A stretch of 64,000 nt of DNA from Parapristionchus giblindavisi (GCA_943737045.1 CALSFV010000340.1:1-64000); one strand, 5' to 3'; positions 24,350 to 35,132 are shown, numbered from the stretch's first letter. The notes: generated by a model from the letters alone, not told the origin. A program made the numbers and translations.

Positions 24350-24780
24350 TTTGTATGTTGATACCAGATGCCGTCGCGTCGAAATCACAATTTCAATGAA
24401 TCTATCAATGCTAAATTAGGCGACTATGTTCCCCGGGGTAGAACTTGATGGCGAACCTGTCTAATTCATTTTTTCAAGAAAGAATTTCAAAAAACGGTGT
24501 TCGCTCAAAGGCAAGTGTATTACGTTGACAAAACGATCCCCCCCCCCCCGGAAATGCGGGATTTTTTTTTGCAGATTCGAACGGAAATTTCCCAATGTTG
24601 TGAGCAAAGCTGTGCGCAAAAAATAGTTTTCACGCGCCCATCTATAGATTCTAGATTCAAAATGAACATGTCCATCGTCATCAACAACCTTGAAAACTCG
24701 ACCCCTAAAATTTGATTTTTAACTGGGCCAGACCCCACTCCCTGCAGTTCTCTCGCAAGCGGACTCATATGAAAACAATG
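24350..24780. repeat. Degraded relative of the 1 kb foldback
   Basis: Shares GCCGTCGCGTCGAAATC-like, GCGAACCTGTCTAATTCATT and CATCGTCATCAACAACC-like blocks with 2,735-3,751, and ends GGACTCATAT. Much shorter and with a poly-C interruption near 24,540. Confidence 0.65.
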
Positions 24781-24832
24781 TACATTCGTCTATTGAATAA
24801 CAACAAAATATGTTGGTGACAATACACAGTAT

Positions 24833-25096
24833 ACTCCGGTATTGTTTGTCCGTGGGGAGGGCCAGGGGCAGCACCATGGTGTGGGATTAGGGAGAAACCC
24901 AAGAGATTTGGGGGTGGACTTCAAATTCCGTGGGGCATGTCATTCATTCCACGCCATGGGGCACACCTTTCAGTTATCCCGTGGGGCAGACCGTTAATTC
25001 CAGAACATGGATTACGCCGTCCTGAGGCCAAATCCCGTGGGTGTGCCCTAGTTCCACACCATTGTGCTGCCCACGGACATAAAAGATACCGGAGTA
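24833..25096. mobile_element. Foldback element
   Basis: ACTCCGGTATTGTTTGTCCG is mirrored by CGGACATAAAAGATACCGGAGT; the loop has imperfect GTGGGG/CCATGG motifs. Confidence 0.7.
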
Positions 25097-26249
25097 CGCA
25101 TAAAGTCATGGGACGCTTAAAAAAATATTTTTTGTAACTTTTGCTCGAGGAAAGTAATCATCTTTCGAATCAAAGCGTGCAACTCATCAAGGAATACAAC
25201 CATGATGTGTTGGTGTAATTAAATTAGTTGCATAGTAGTAATCTTTTAAGGCCCAATCGTTTAGGTCTTCGAAAACTATGCTTCCAACGCAGGGAGCTTC
25301 GCAATTTATCAAATAATGATTTCCCTTGGATTGGTTTAGTTCTGATTCCATTGCTGAGGTGTGCTCGTTTTCAGCGCGCCGTGAGTGGGCACACGTGGGC
25401 GGAACCATCGCTGGCGGCAAGAACCACCCGGTTTTGGCACCCGACCTACCCAATTTAGCCAAAACAATTTAGGCAAGAAATTCTCTAAAATATATCGGAG
25501 CTTTGAAAGTAAGATTTCATCAGAAGGGCGCAGGGACGCGAGAGCTGTGTGAGAGAAACCATACGTATAACAATAAGGCTACTTGCTGTAATTGTGTGGG
25601 CAGAATGTTTGCTGCGGGTCTGAAAAGAATCAGAACTAAAACAAAATCAGGAAATCATTTTATAAATTGAGAAGCTGATTGCGTACGAAACATTATTTTA
25701 GAACGCATTCTTAACGGCAGGGTCTCAGTCTTTCCAAAAAAAATTTCATGCCCTGAAAAAAAAATGAAGAGCTGTATCTTGTGGCCGTGCAAGAACCGTT
25801 TTCCAGGAAAATGTGACGTTATTAGCGTAGGCGAAGGCATTTTCCAAAAATACTCCGCCTACGCTAACGACGCACAGCGTTTCGAGAGCGGAATTTAGCG
25901 AGGCGACGAGAGAAAAAGAGAGACAAAGAGAGGCGAGAGAGACTGCAGAGAGTTAGAGACACGCGACGTCGACACGCGACGCATGCAAGGGCGCGGAGGA
26001 GAGAGACTCCGCCCCCTCAGTTGATGTGCATTATTGGCATCTTGCCAAAAATTCTATTTCCGCTCTCCCCACAGGGCTGAAACGCTGTGCGACGTCACAT
26101 CTTCCTGGAAAACGGTTCATGCATACAGCCACTAGGGATAAATATCACTCTCATTTTGCCCCTTACAATATAGTGGTCTCACAAGGGAACCTTGTGGACT
26201 TTGCCTGGCCATATGACAAGAGAGACTATCAACCTTCGAGACAACGACC

Positions 26250-26320
26250 TGTGTGGTGTAGTGAATAAGGTGTCCGCGTTAACTTTTGATTGTCACTGGT
26301 TCGATCCCTCTAGCAGCACT
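26250..26320 (+). ncRNA. tRNA-like (SINE-head-like) sequence, decayed
   Basis: Box A-like TGGTGTAGTGA and box B GGTTCGATCCC with tRNA-like spacing, followed by TTTT. No acceptor stem pairs, so it is not a working tRNA. It is the inverted partner of 27,266-27,336. Confidence 0.4.
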
Positions 26321-26378
26321 TTTCTTTTGCTTATTTTCTTGATGTCAAGGTCGTAAGATTAAAACGTGTTGTTGTGAT

Positions 26379-26889
26379 CAGGGCTGGGACACAAAACGTT
26401 TTCTTGACACAAAAATTTTGTGTGCACAAAAAACACAAAAATATTTTTTTGTGTACACAAAACACAAAAAAACACAAAAAAAATTTCCACTAGATCTATA
26501 GCTAATAAAAGGGTATTTTTCGATTTAGAACTTTTATATGAGCAAAACAACATGCAATAGCAATTCAAAACATAACTACGACTCAGATACCACGAGTTTG
26601 GTCTTTTGCTGAACGAAAACGGAGATAGCAAGCTTCGAATTGCCGATAATACGAAATTTTAGATCAAAATTGTCCCATTATTGCAAAATCTACAATGTTG
26701 CTGATAAAATTATATCATACGTTTCGAAAAATATCATCGATTTTCTTCATGAAAATCGGAAAATTGATACAAATTTTTTGTGTTATTTTGTGTAATTTTT
26801 ACACAAAATTTTAACACAAAAATTTTTGTGCCCACAACCATGAAAAACACAAAAAAACACAAAACACAAAACACAAAATCCCAGCCCTG
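26379..26889. mobile_element. hAT-like MITE, 511 bp
   Basis: CAGGGCTGGGA and TCCCAGCCCTG ends, flanked by 8 bp duplications GTTGTGAT (26,371-26,378 and 26,890-26,897). The interior is ACACAAAA-rich. Confidence 0.9.
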
Positions 26890-27265
26890 GTTGTGATCAT
26901 GAAAGCCAGAAAAGAGAACACACATCTCATTGAAAGAGTGATGGTCATGCTATATGTTAAATAAGATGCACAAAGGCCATAGGTGGGCGCGAGAAAACGA
27001 TTATTTTTTGCGCACAGCCTTGCCTTCCCTTGCGGGGCTTGCACATAGCCTTGTTTCGCAAACTTTGAAAAATTTCCAGTGGAATTTGCTAAAAAATGGC
27101 CCTGCGCACAGCCTTGTCTTACTTTTCCCCGATTTGCGCACAGTCTTTCCCCAGCGTGCCCACCTATGACAAAGGCCTTTTAACGACATACAAAAGCGCG
27201 CGAGAAAGGATCAATGAGCGATAAAGAAGCATGAACCTGACATCAACAAAACAGCAAAAGAAAAG

Positions 27266-27336
27266 TGCTGCAAGCGGGATCGAACCAGTGACAGTCAAAA
27301 GCTAACGCGGACGCCTTATCCACTACACTACACAGG
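27266..27336 (-). ncRNA. tRNA-like (SINE-head-like) sequence
   Basis: Minus strand: box A TAGTGTAGTGG, D-loop-like GGATAAGGC, box B GGTTCGATCCC, then GCAGCACTTTT. The 5' side does not pair with GCAGCAC and the anticodon stem does not close, so it is a tRNA-derived pseudogene or SINE head. Confidence 0.45.
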
Positions 27337-28069
27337 TCGTTGTATCGAAGGTTGATAGATCAGTTCACCAATGTTTGTGCACTATCCCTCGCGAATTTTC
27401 AAATTGACTAGCCGAATTTCGATTTTCTCGAAACTCAGCTCGTCTAGGCACTCCTAAAAAAGAGATTAGTAATCACCATCGAAAACTTATTCTAGTTATG
27501 ATCATAATGATATTGCCTTCGCTTATGGCCAGGCCAAGTCCACAAAGTTCTATTATCAGCTCACATATCCCGCCTGGGCAATCCTGACGTCATAGGAGGG
27601 ATAGCTAGGTTATCGGTTATCAAAATGCGGCCAGGATTTTCGATTTTTGGGAAATTTTGGCTCAAAATGCGATCAGGCTTGGTACTTTGTTACATACTTT
27701 TCGACCAATGCCTGACGTCGCTTCAGAAGAACAAGGCTTTTCACTAAAGAATATACATGTTCGAAAACTGCAAGCGTCATCATTATGCAGCAGTGAACTG
27801 ATCTAATAATACCAATACATCATGGTTGTATTTCTTGATGAGGTGCACACATTGACTCAAATATCAACTTGATATCTTTCCTAAATCAAGTTTCAAAAAA
27901 AAATGAAATAAAGCGTCCCACGACTTTATGGCTATAGCCTCAACAGCTACACGGGGAGGGGGCATCTGATGTCGGCTGTTAGCGTGATGGACGGCGAACT
28001 GGTAGTAGAAGACGTACACTGAACAAAGGACAATGAACAAAGTTAATCGATAAACAATGATAGTTAATA

Positions 28070-28168
28070 CATCGTTAAATTTGCCTTACGCCGTAAGCTC
28101 CGCCGTAACGACGGAGACGCTTCAGAGGAGGTTACGGTGTAGGCACTTAAGGCAAATGTAACGATGCA
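28070..28168. mobile_element. Palindromic MITE, family D
   Basis: CATCGTTAAATTTGCC mirrored by GGCAAATGTAACGATG; loop with ACGACGGAGACGC. Confidence 0.85.
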
Positions 28169-28837
28169 TAAGAAATCAATAACATGTCAGATCTTTCAAA
28201 ATCAATCAAAAATCAACTAACCTAGTCACTTTGCGCAGGTGACGGCTTGAGGACGAAGCGACAAGACGCTGAAACATGAAAAAGTTAACGGTCTCAAAAT
28301 CGAACGCTTACGACTTAATTGGCATGAATATTTACTACTTACAACTAAATACCATTCACATTTCATAAGTAGTAAGATACTTACAGTTCTAGCAGAGGTG
28401 AATTGAACGGGTCCATCTTGAGAGAGCAGAGATATCCCTGTAACAAACTAAATTAGTGAAAACCAACAAGTAGTGAGCACAGTTAATGAAAGAGCGAAAA
28501 CAACTATAGCCTACTTAACTAGCAAAATACTTTGAAAAGTATAATACAAACTAGTATGCAACGAGAACAACATTATTTAGTTGAAAAACTTCCATTTCGG
28601 GCATGCCGACGTGACCAAACAAGAATGATATTAGCAAACATCGCCGACCTATTTTACGGCTCTCGAAGAAACGGCTCGACTTACCGTAGTTGGGCCATTA
28701 TTTAAGCCAAAAGTTTAGCTCAACTTTGTGACTTAAATAACAGCCCCACTTCGAACCAAATTATTGGCTCAACCACCAAAATAATGGCTCAACTTTTCAC
28801 TCTCGACCAAATTAATGGCCCACCTAAAAATGCGGAG

Positions 28838-28871
28838 AAGAGACCATTGAGGGAGGTTACGCTCCCTTTAA
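28838..28871. mobile_element. TTAA MITE, family A, right part (interrupted)
   Basis: Continuation of 23,624-23,712; ends GGTTACGCTCCCTTTAA. Confidence 0.85.
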
Positions 28872-28921
28872 AGATGGAGGCCGTCGAATGAAGAAATTAG
28901 CACGACCATTCATTCGTTAAT

Positions 28922-28977
28922 CCCTTGGCGCAGTGGTGAAAAGCGTAACGTTACGGGTTCGAAACCTATTGCCAAAC
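28922..28977 (+). ncRNA. Short tRNA-like sequence lacking an anticodon arm
   Basis: TTGGCGCAGTGG (box A-like) and GGTTCGAAACC (box B) only about 25 bases apart, with terminal TTGGC/GCCAA pairing and a possible GCGC/GCGT D-stem. Copies at 30,917-30,971 (+) and 33,264-33,317 (-). Function unknown. Confidence 0.35.
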
Positions 28978-29187
28978 TTTAAAATGTTCCAAAAATCCGC
29001 GTCTTTTTTGCACCATCAAGAAACAATCTGAACGAGAATAACTTTTGCTATCCTTCTGGCTACACAGTTTGTTCACGAATTTTTTTCGCGCGACTCCACC
29101 TTCAAGCTGCTAACGCTAAATTTATAATTGTAAATATCTTCCCGGACGACGTTGAAACAGATATTTTTACTGTTTAAAAAAATTAAG

Positions 29188-29665
29188 ATGACCGAGCAAA
29201 AAGCTATTGATCAACATAGTAAACGAAAGGATCTACAGGTCAGAATTGAATAACAAATTATTATTTGTTCCGAACACTATTACCTTACACGATTTCCAAT
29301 TATAAATTTTTAACAATTATGAAAAATGTAGGAAAATATTTGAACTGTGTAGGAAAATGTAGTGGAACACCCTTGTGGTGAACGATAAATAAAAAATAAA
29401 ATAAATAAATAAATTTTTGTATAAAATTATAGAATGGAACTGGTGAAAAAAAACAACCATCCATATTTTCATTCAAAGTTGAGTGATTTAGTTTCAATGA
29501 CAACGACATAGATCATATAACCACTTTATTATAATTATATTTTTTAATAAAAAAAAACTAGATATCAATGCATTTCCAGGTTCTTCGTGGTTATTCAGTT
29601 TTATCCGTAGTGATTTTTCATTTCTTTCCTGATTTTTTACCGTATGGATATCTCGGAGTTGATGT
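29188..29665 (+). pseudogene. OAC acyltransferase fragment, exons 1-2
   Basis: Exon 1 29,188-29,238 (MTEQKAIDQHSKRKDLQ) and exon 2 29,580-29,665 (VLRGYSVLSVVIFHFFPD...GVDV), both with intact splice sites. After the donor the sequence runs straight into unit B, so the remaining exons are missing. A duplicated 5' stub of the kind of gene found whole at 9,110-13,200. Confidence 0.85.
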
Positions 29666-29813
29666 GTGAGTAGAATATTTTGAAGTTGAAAAATAATTTT
29701 TTAACCAATATCCTTAGTAATAGGGTCCTTAGTAATATTGCCAATTCCCCAAGGATTTCTTTTTGTGGATATATAAAGACATTGGTTGTTCATATATTAC
29801 GGAATAATTATGT

Positions 29814-30422
29814 ATATCGTACATCGAAAAAACATTGGATCATGAATCGCCAGAAGCACTCTGAGCCACTCTGGTGATTCAACGGCGATTCTGGCAGAAT
29901 GAGGCATTTTGGTGCTTATTCTTTCTTTTCATTGTTTTTCTTTTTCTCTAATCTAGTTAGTCCGCGAGAATCATTCCAAAATATTGCGTTTTCACAAACT
30001 TAAAGCGACACCCCAAGCTTATTCGAAACTCTCCGCTCTGGCCACACTCTCTCGCTTTCTTTGTCTACGAGAGAGTATTGCCAATACGGAGAGTAAAATT
30101 AGCTTGGGGTGTGCCTTTAAGCTAAAACATGATCCAAGGGAAACACAAAACCGAATGCGAAACCGGGAAATATTCCGATACATTACATCGGAATTTGAGA
30201 TCATCGGAACGATTTATTCATTTACCAACCAGCATTATTTTATGAAAACGCAATATTTTATCATGATTCTCGCGGACTAACTAGATTAGAGGAAAAGAAA
30301 AACAACGAAAAGAAAGAATAAGCACCAAAATGCTTCATTCGGCCGTAATCGCCGTTGAATCACCAGAGTGGCTCAGAGTGCTTCTGGCGATTCATGATCC
30401 AATGTTTTTTCGATGTACGATA
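29814..30422. mobile_element. Palindromic mariner-like MITE (P2)
   Basis: ATCGTACATCGAAAAAAC mirrored by GTTTTTTCGATGTACGAT, flanked by TA; empty site in unit A near 23,300 (ATTATGTATACATACAT). Shares a TTCTTTCTTTTCATTG core with P1. Confidence 0.75.
30000..30120. mobile_element. TTAA MITE, family B, nested in P2
   Basis: TTAAAGCGACACCCCAAGC start and GCTTGGGGTGTGCCTTTAA end. Confidence 0.85.
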
Positions 30423-30745
30423 CATACATATAGATGAAGAAGTCTAAGTAGCAAAAAATAAGGAGGTAAAAGGGATCTGTTCAAAGCACAAAATACTCAG
30501 TCTGCACTCAACACTGACGTAGAATAGATTAAATCTCATAGCGAATTGTTTAAACGTAGATCTGAAAAGCGAACTGTGAAATCCGGTTTTTAGTAATAGT
30601 GTCATGGGGTGTGAAGATATGTCGTTGCAGAGATCATTTTCGCATCCATGCTTGTCTTCCAGACCGTCGACTTTCCAATTTTTTCAACATATTTGTTTGA
30701 CTATGTGATAGTGGATAGGCCCGCTGCACGCATTTTATCGACCCC

Positions 30746-30866
30746 TTAAAGGGAGCGCAACCTCACTCAATGGTCTCTTTGACGCGCAATGCTCTCTCGT
30801 TGTTAGAGAACAGAGAAATAGTGTGCGCAATGAAGAGACCATTGAGGGAGGTTACGCTCCCTTTAA
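30746..30866. mobile_element. TTAA MITE, family A, uninterrupted copy
   Basis: Same MITE as the one split at 23,624/28,838; used to define that insertion. Confidence 0.85.
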
Positions 30867-30916
30867 AGATGGAGGCCGTCGAATGAAGAAATTAGCACGA
30901 CCATTCATTCGTTAAT

Positions 30917-30971
30917 CCCTTGGCGCAGTGGTGAAAAGCGTAACGTTACGGGTTCGAAACCTATTGCCAAA
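30917..30971 (+). ncRNA. Short tRNA-like sequence, second copy
   Basis: Same as 28,922-28,977. Confidence 0.35.
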
Positions 30972-31181
30972 CTTTAAAATGTTCCAAAAATCCGCGTCTT
31001 TTTGCACCATCAAGAAACAATCTGAACGAGAATAACTTTTGCTATCCTTCTGGCTTCACAGTTTGTTCACGAATTTTATTCGCGCGACTCCACCTTTAAG
31101 CTGCTCAAGCTAAATTTATAATTGTAAATATCTTCCCGGAAGAAGTTGAAACAGATAGTTTTACTGTTTAAAAAAATTAAG

Positions 31182-32880
31182 ATGACCGAGCAAAAAGCTA
31201 TTGATCAACATAGTAAACGAAAGGATCTACAGGTCAGAATTGAATAACAAATTATTATTTGTTCCGAACACTATTACCTTACACGATTTCAAATTATAAT
31301 TTTTAACGATTATGAAAAATGTAGGAAAATATTTGAAATGTGTAGGAAAACGCGTTGTTACATTTTTGCATAAAATTATAGAATGGAACGAAATATTGAA
31401 AAAATAATCATCAATATTTTCATTCAAATTTAAGTGATTTATTTTCAACGACATCGACATTGATCATATAGCCACATTATTAGAATTATATTTTTTAATA
31501 AAAATTCAATCGTATTTCTATTTCCAGGTTCTTCGTGGTTATTCAGTTTTATCCGTAGTGATTTTCCATTTCTTTCCTGATTTATTACCGTATGGATATC
31601 TCGGAGTTGATGTGTGAGTGGAATATTTTGAAGCTGAAATTCAATTTCTTTGAACAATACCCCGTTAAGTTTCTTCGTGCTTTCGGGATATTTAATCACC
31701 CTCGTTCTCCATAAGAAAGATTACACTGACTATCATATCTATATCGATTTCTACTTCAAACGAATACGAAGAATTGTTCCCATGTTGTCTCTGGTCTCGT
31801 TACAAGAACTCTAGGGAAGTTGCCTTTATTTCAATCAATCGACATTTCAGATGATTCTCTTCTGTACGATCTATTTCTTGGTGATGGACCGTAATGAATT
31901 ATTAGACTACAATTATCGATCGGAAATTGCGGCTCTTATTTTTGGAACAAATCTCAAGAAATTGGATGAAAGAGAAGAATACTTTAGAAAGGTTCTCATT
32001 TTTAACAGTTTATTAGAACAGGAAATATTAACATCTTCCATTTTATAAAATGAACAATATTATAGTATTGTATTATCATTTGCGCATAAAATAAATATAT
32101 TATATAGAAATTCATGCCAAAAAATCATAAATAAAAAGTATTTTTCTCAGTTATCCTCAGCAACAGATTTCTTTACTCATACATGGTCATTATCGGTTGA
32201 GATACAATTCTATTGTTTGGCTCCTACGATTCTAACCATTGGAAAGGTTAGTGATAAAATAGTTTGATCTATTGCATTGGAGATTGTTCAGATTATAAGT
32301 CTCGGCTCATTTGGTCGGTTTATCGCTTATGATATGTTGATCGCTACAGTATCCCTCATTTACTATCTATCTCTCGACTCCGATACTGCTTTCAACAGTA
32401 CACTAGCGAGGCTATGGCAGTTTATATCTGGATCAATTGTATTTTATTGCGAGCAGGTGCTACTGTTCTTATAGTCAATGTTTACAATCGTCATTTGTAG
32501 TATGAAATACATATTTCCAGAATAATTCTTTTACTGGTGAAATAAATGATGATTCGACAGTTAAACGACGGGTCGGACTTTTATTCTTCCCTGTTTTAGT
32601 AGCATTATGTTCATTTATTTTCCTCGACTCGGTTTGTTATAATAAAATAAAACGAATAAATGAAACTTATTCTCAGGAAGTATCGACTAGATCTACGATG
32701 GTCAGTGCATGCCATTCAAGAAACAAAGCATGTTCTCTCACAGGTTGGTTGCATTCTCCGAATACTTTCGGTCGTCCGCTTGTACAGGAATCAAAACGAA
32801 GATTCGACATCCAATCCTTATTGTACCTGTTGTCTATTGCATTTGATTCGACTGAAATCAGAGATTATCGATTAGTCTAA
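31182..32880 (+). pseudogene. Truncated OAC acyltransferase, exons 1-8
   Basis: Exons 31,182-31,232, 31,528-31,613, 31,670-31,793, 31,851-31,991, 32,151-32,246, 32,292-32,456, 32,521-32,631, then a last block from about 32,677 to a stop at 32,880. All early exons are open and splice in phase, with VLRGYSVLSVVIFHF, VFFVLSGYLI, FTHTWSLSVEIQFYCLAP and FNSTLARLWQF. The last block starts like exon 8 of the full gene (EVSTRSTM) but then turns into unrelated sequence: the final membrane segments and the SGNH-like part are missing. Exon 3 uses a poor acceptor (CGTTAAG). It could make a shortened membrane protein but is probably a pseudogene. Confidence 0.75.
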
Positions 32881-33263
32881 CAAAATTTTTTTCAAAAAAA
32901 AGTCTTCGTGCTAAAATTCATTTTATTCAAAAATTATATTCCAACCCATTATCTCGTCATTTCAAAATGTCCAATGTAATCTCACCTTCAGTGATTCTGA
33001 CCTGTAGATCCTTTCGTTTACTATGTTGATCAATAGCTTTTTGCTCGGTCATCTTAATTTTTTTAAACAGTAAAACTATCTGTTTCAACTTCTTCCGGGA
33101 AGATATTTACAATTATAAATTTAGCTTGAGCAGCTTAAAGGTGGAGTCGCGCGAATAAAATTCGTGAACAAACTGTGAAGCCAGAAGGATAGCAAAAGTT
33201 ATTCTCGTTCAGATTGTTTCTTGATGGTGCAAAAAGACGCGGATTTTTGGAACATTTTAAAGT

Positions 33264-33317
33264 TTGGCAATAGGTTTCGAACCCGTAACGTTACGCTTTT
33301 CACCACTGCGCCAAGGG
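33264..33317 (-). ncRNA. Short tRNA-like sequence, third copy
   Basis: Inverted copy of the sequence at 28,922-28,977. Confidence 0.35.
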
Positions 33318-33367
33318 ATTAACGAATGAATGGTCGTGCTAATTTCTTCATTCGACGGCCTCCATCT

Positions 33368-33488
33368 TTAAAGGGAGCGTAACCTCCCTCAATGGTCTCT
33401 TCATTGCGCACACTATTTCTCTGTTCTCTAACAACGAGAGAGCATTGCGCGTCAAAGAGACCATTGAGTGAGGTTGCGCTCCCTTTAA
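33368..33488. mobile_element. TTAA MITE, family A
   Basis: Inverted-arm copy of 30,746-30,866. Confidence 0.85.
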
Positions 33489-33732
33489 GGGGTCGATAAA
33501 ATGCGTGCAGCGGGCCTATCCACTATCACATAGTCAAACAAATATGTTGAAAAAATTGGAAAGTCGACGGTCTGGAAGACAAGCATGGATGCGAAAATGA
33601 TCTCTGCAACGACATATCTTCACACCCCATGACACTATTACTAAAAACCGGATTTCACAGTTCGCTTTTCAGATCTACGTTTAAACAATTCGCTATGAGA
33701 TTTAATCTATTCTACGTCAGTGTTGAGTGCAG

Positions 33733-33806
33733 ACTTCCATGGGAGGATCGAACTCCCGACCTCAGCATTATAAGTACCACGCTCTAACCAACTGCGCCAA
33801 TGGAGC
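33733..33806 (-). pseudogene. tRNA-Ile(UAU), decayed copy 1
   Basis: The 3' end is replaced (ATGGAAGT instead of ATGGAGCA) where the inverted repeat joins, and a D-stem base is changed (TTAGAGC for TTAGCGC). Confidence 0.8.
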
Positions 33807-33889
33807 ATGCAAATATACATTACAATAACACTTTTCTCCCATATTGCTCTACCCGAAAGACAGAAAATATTAGAAAATGACAAAAGCTT

Positions 33890-33963
33890 TGCTCCGTGGG
33901 AGGATCGAACTCCCGACCTCAGCATTATAAGTACCACGCGCTAACCAACTGCGCCAATGGAGC
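33890..33963 (-). tRNA. tRNA-Ile(UAU), copy 2
   Basis: Cloverleaf as in copy 3, but one acceptor-stem base is changed (ACGGAGC), giving an A-C mismatch at the sixth pair. Anticodon TAT in loop CTTATAA. Confidence 0.8.
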
Positions 33964-34056
33964 ATGCAAATATACATTACAATAACACTTTTCTCCCATA
34001 TTGCTCCACGCGAAGGAAAATATCTAAATCTTTGTTTTGAAAAACGGCAAAAGCTT

Positions 34057-34130
34057 TGCTCCATGGGAGGATCGAACTCCCGACCTCAGCATTATAAGTA
34101 CCACGCGCTAACCAACTGCGCCAATGGAGC
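34057..34130 (-). tRNA. tRNA-Ile(UAU), copy 3
   Basis: 74 bases on the minus strand: acceptor GCTCCAT/ATGGAGC, D-arm GCGC-AGTTGGTTA-GCGC, anticodon arm TGGTA-CTTATAA-TGCTG with anticodon TAT, T-arm GGGAG-TTCGATC-CTCCC, discriminator A. No intron. Trailer AAGCTTTTG gives a Pol III T-run. First complete unit of an array with 167 bp spacing. Confidence 0.95.
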
Positions 34131-34223
34131 ATGCAAATATACATTGCAATAACACTTTTCTCCCATATTGCTCCACGCGAAGGAAAATATCTAAATCTTT
34201 CTTTTGAAAAACGACAAAAGCTT

Positions 34224-34297
34224 TGCTCCATGGGAGGATCGAACTCCCGACCTCAGCATTATAAGTACCACGCGCTAACCAACTGCGCCAATGGAGC
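34224..34297 (-). tRNA. tRNA-Ile(UAU), copy 4
   Basis: Identical cloverleaf to copy 3; 167 bp spacing. Confidence 0.95.
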
Positions 34298-34390
34298 ATG
34301 CAAATATACATTACAATAACACTTTTCTTCCATATTGGTCCACTCGAAAGAAATTATCTAATTCTTTGTTTTGAAAAACGACAAAAGCTT

Positions 34391-34464
34391 TGCTCCATGG
34401 GAGGATCGAACTCCCGACCTCAGCATTATAAGTACCACGCGCTAACCAACTGCGCCAATGGAGC
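34391..34464 (-). tRNA. tRNA-Ile(UAU), copy 5
   Basis: Identical cloverleaf to copy 3; 167 bp spacing. Confidence 0.95.
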
Positions 34465-34557
34465 ATGCAAATATACATTACAATAACACTTTTCTTCCAT
34501 ATTGGTCCACTCGAAAGAAATTATCTAATTCTTTGTTTTGAAAAACGACAAAAGCTT

Positions 34558-34631
34558 TGCTCCATGGGAGGATCGAACTCCCGACCTCAGCATTATAAGT
34601 ACCACGCGCTAACCAACTGCGCCAATGGAGC
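34558..34631 (-). tRNA. tRNA-Ile(UAU), copy 6
   Basis: Identical cloverleaf to copy 3; 167 bp spacing. Confidence 0.95.
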
Positions 34632-34724
34632 ATGCAAATATACATTGCAATAACACTTTTCTCCCATATTGCTCCACGCGAAGGAAAATATCTAAATCTT
34701 TCTTTTGAAAAACGACAAAAGCTT

Positions 34725-34798
34725 TGCTCCATGGGAGGATCGAACTCCCGACCTCAGCATTATAAGTACCACGCGCTAACCAACTGCGCCAATGGAGC
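34725..34798 (-). tRNA. tRNA-Ile(UAU), copy 7
   Basis: Identical cloverleaf to copy 3; 167 bp spacing. Confidence 0.95.
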
Positions 34799-34891
34799 AT
34801 GCAAATATACATTACAATAACACTTTTCTTCCATATTGGTCCACTCGAAAGAAATTATCTAATTCTTTGTTTTGAAAAACGACAAAAGCTT

Positions 34892-34965
34892 TGCTCCATG
34901 GGAGGATCGAACTCCCGACCTCAGCATTATAAGTACCACGCGCTAACCAACTGCGCCAATGGAGC
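34892..34965 (-). tRNA. tRNA-Ile(UAU), copy 8
   Basis: Identical cloverleaf to copy 3; 167 bp spacing. Confidence 0.95.
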
Positions 34966-35058
34966 ATGCAAATATACATTACAATAACACTTTTCTTCCA
35001 TATTGGTCCACTCGAAAGAAATTATCTAATTCTTTGTTTTGAAAAACGACAAAAGCTT

Positions 35059-35132
35059 TGCTCCATGGGAGGATCGAACTCCCGACCTCAGCATTATAAG
35101 TACCACGCGCTAACCAACTGCGCCAATGGAGC
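35059..35132 (-). tRNA. tRNA-Ile(UAU), copy 9
   Basis: Identical cloverleaf to copy 3; 167 bp spacing. Confidence 0.95.

Larger units (their letters stand above)
23713..28837. mobile_element. 5.1 kb terminal-inverted-repeat element inserted in a MITE
   Basis: Ends CTCCGCATTTTTAGG and CCTAAAAATGCGGAG, with subterminal CCAATAATTTGGTC-type motifs repeated near both ends. The insertion site is known exactly from the intact MITE at 30,746; only AA is duplicated. No transposase frame was found. Inside are an hAT-like MITE, foldbacks and a pair of tRNA-like sequences in inverted orientation. Confidence 0.85.
22737..29725. repeat. Tandem duplication unit A (OAC 5' region)
   Basis: Starts GGGTCCTTAGTAATATTGCC, runs through a family A MITE and a short tRNA-like sequence to OAC exons 1 and 2, then meets unit B, which opens with the same GGGTCCTTAG sequence. 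A 5.1 kb element splits this unit. Confidence 0.8.
30500..31239. repeat. Left arm of 740 bp inverted repeat
   Basis: Near-identical inverted copy at 32,994-33,734. Contains the A MITE, the short tRNA-like sequence and OAC exon 1. Confidence 0.9.
29726..32880. repeat. Tandem duplication unit B (OAC locus, longer copy)
   Basis: Repeats unit A from GGGTCCTTAG through the A MITE, tRNA-like sequence and exons 1-2, and extends further into the gene. Confidence 0.8.
32994..33734. repeat. Right arm of 740 bp inverted repeat
   Basis: Inverted copy of 30,500-31,239; contains OAC exon 1 on the minus strand (33,052-33,002) and ends abruptly inside the first tRNA copy of the array. Confidence 0.9.

Noticed and set aside
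26250..26320. Functional tRNA gene
   Set aside because: Pol III boxes exist, but the acceptor and anticodon stems do not pair.
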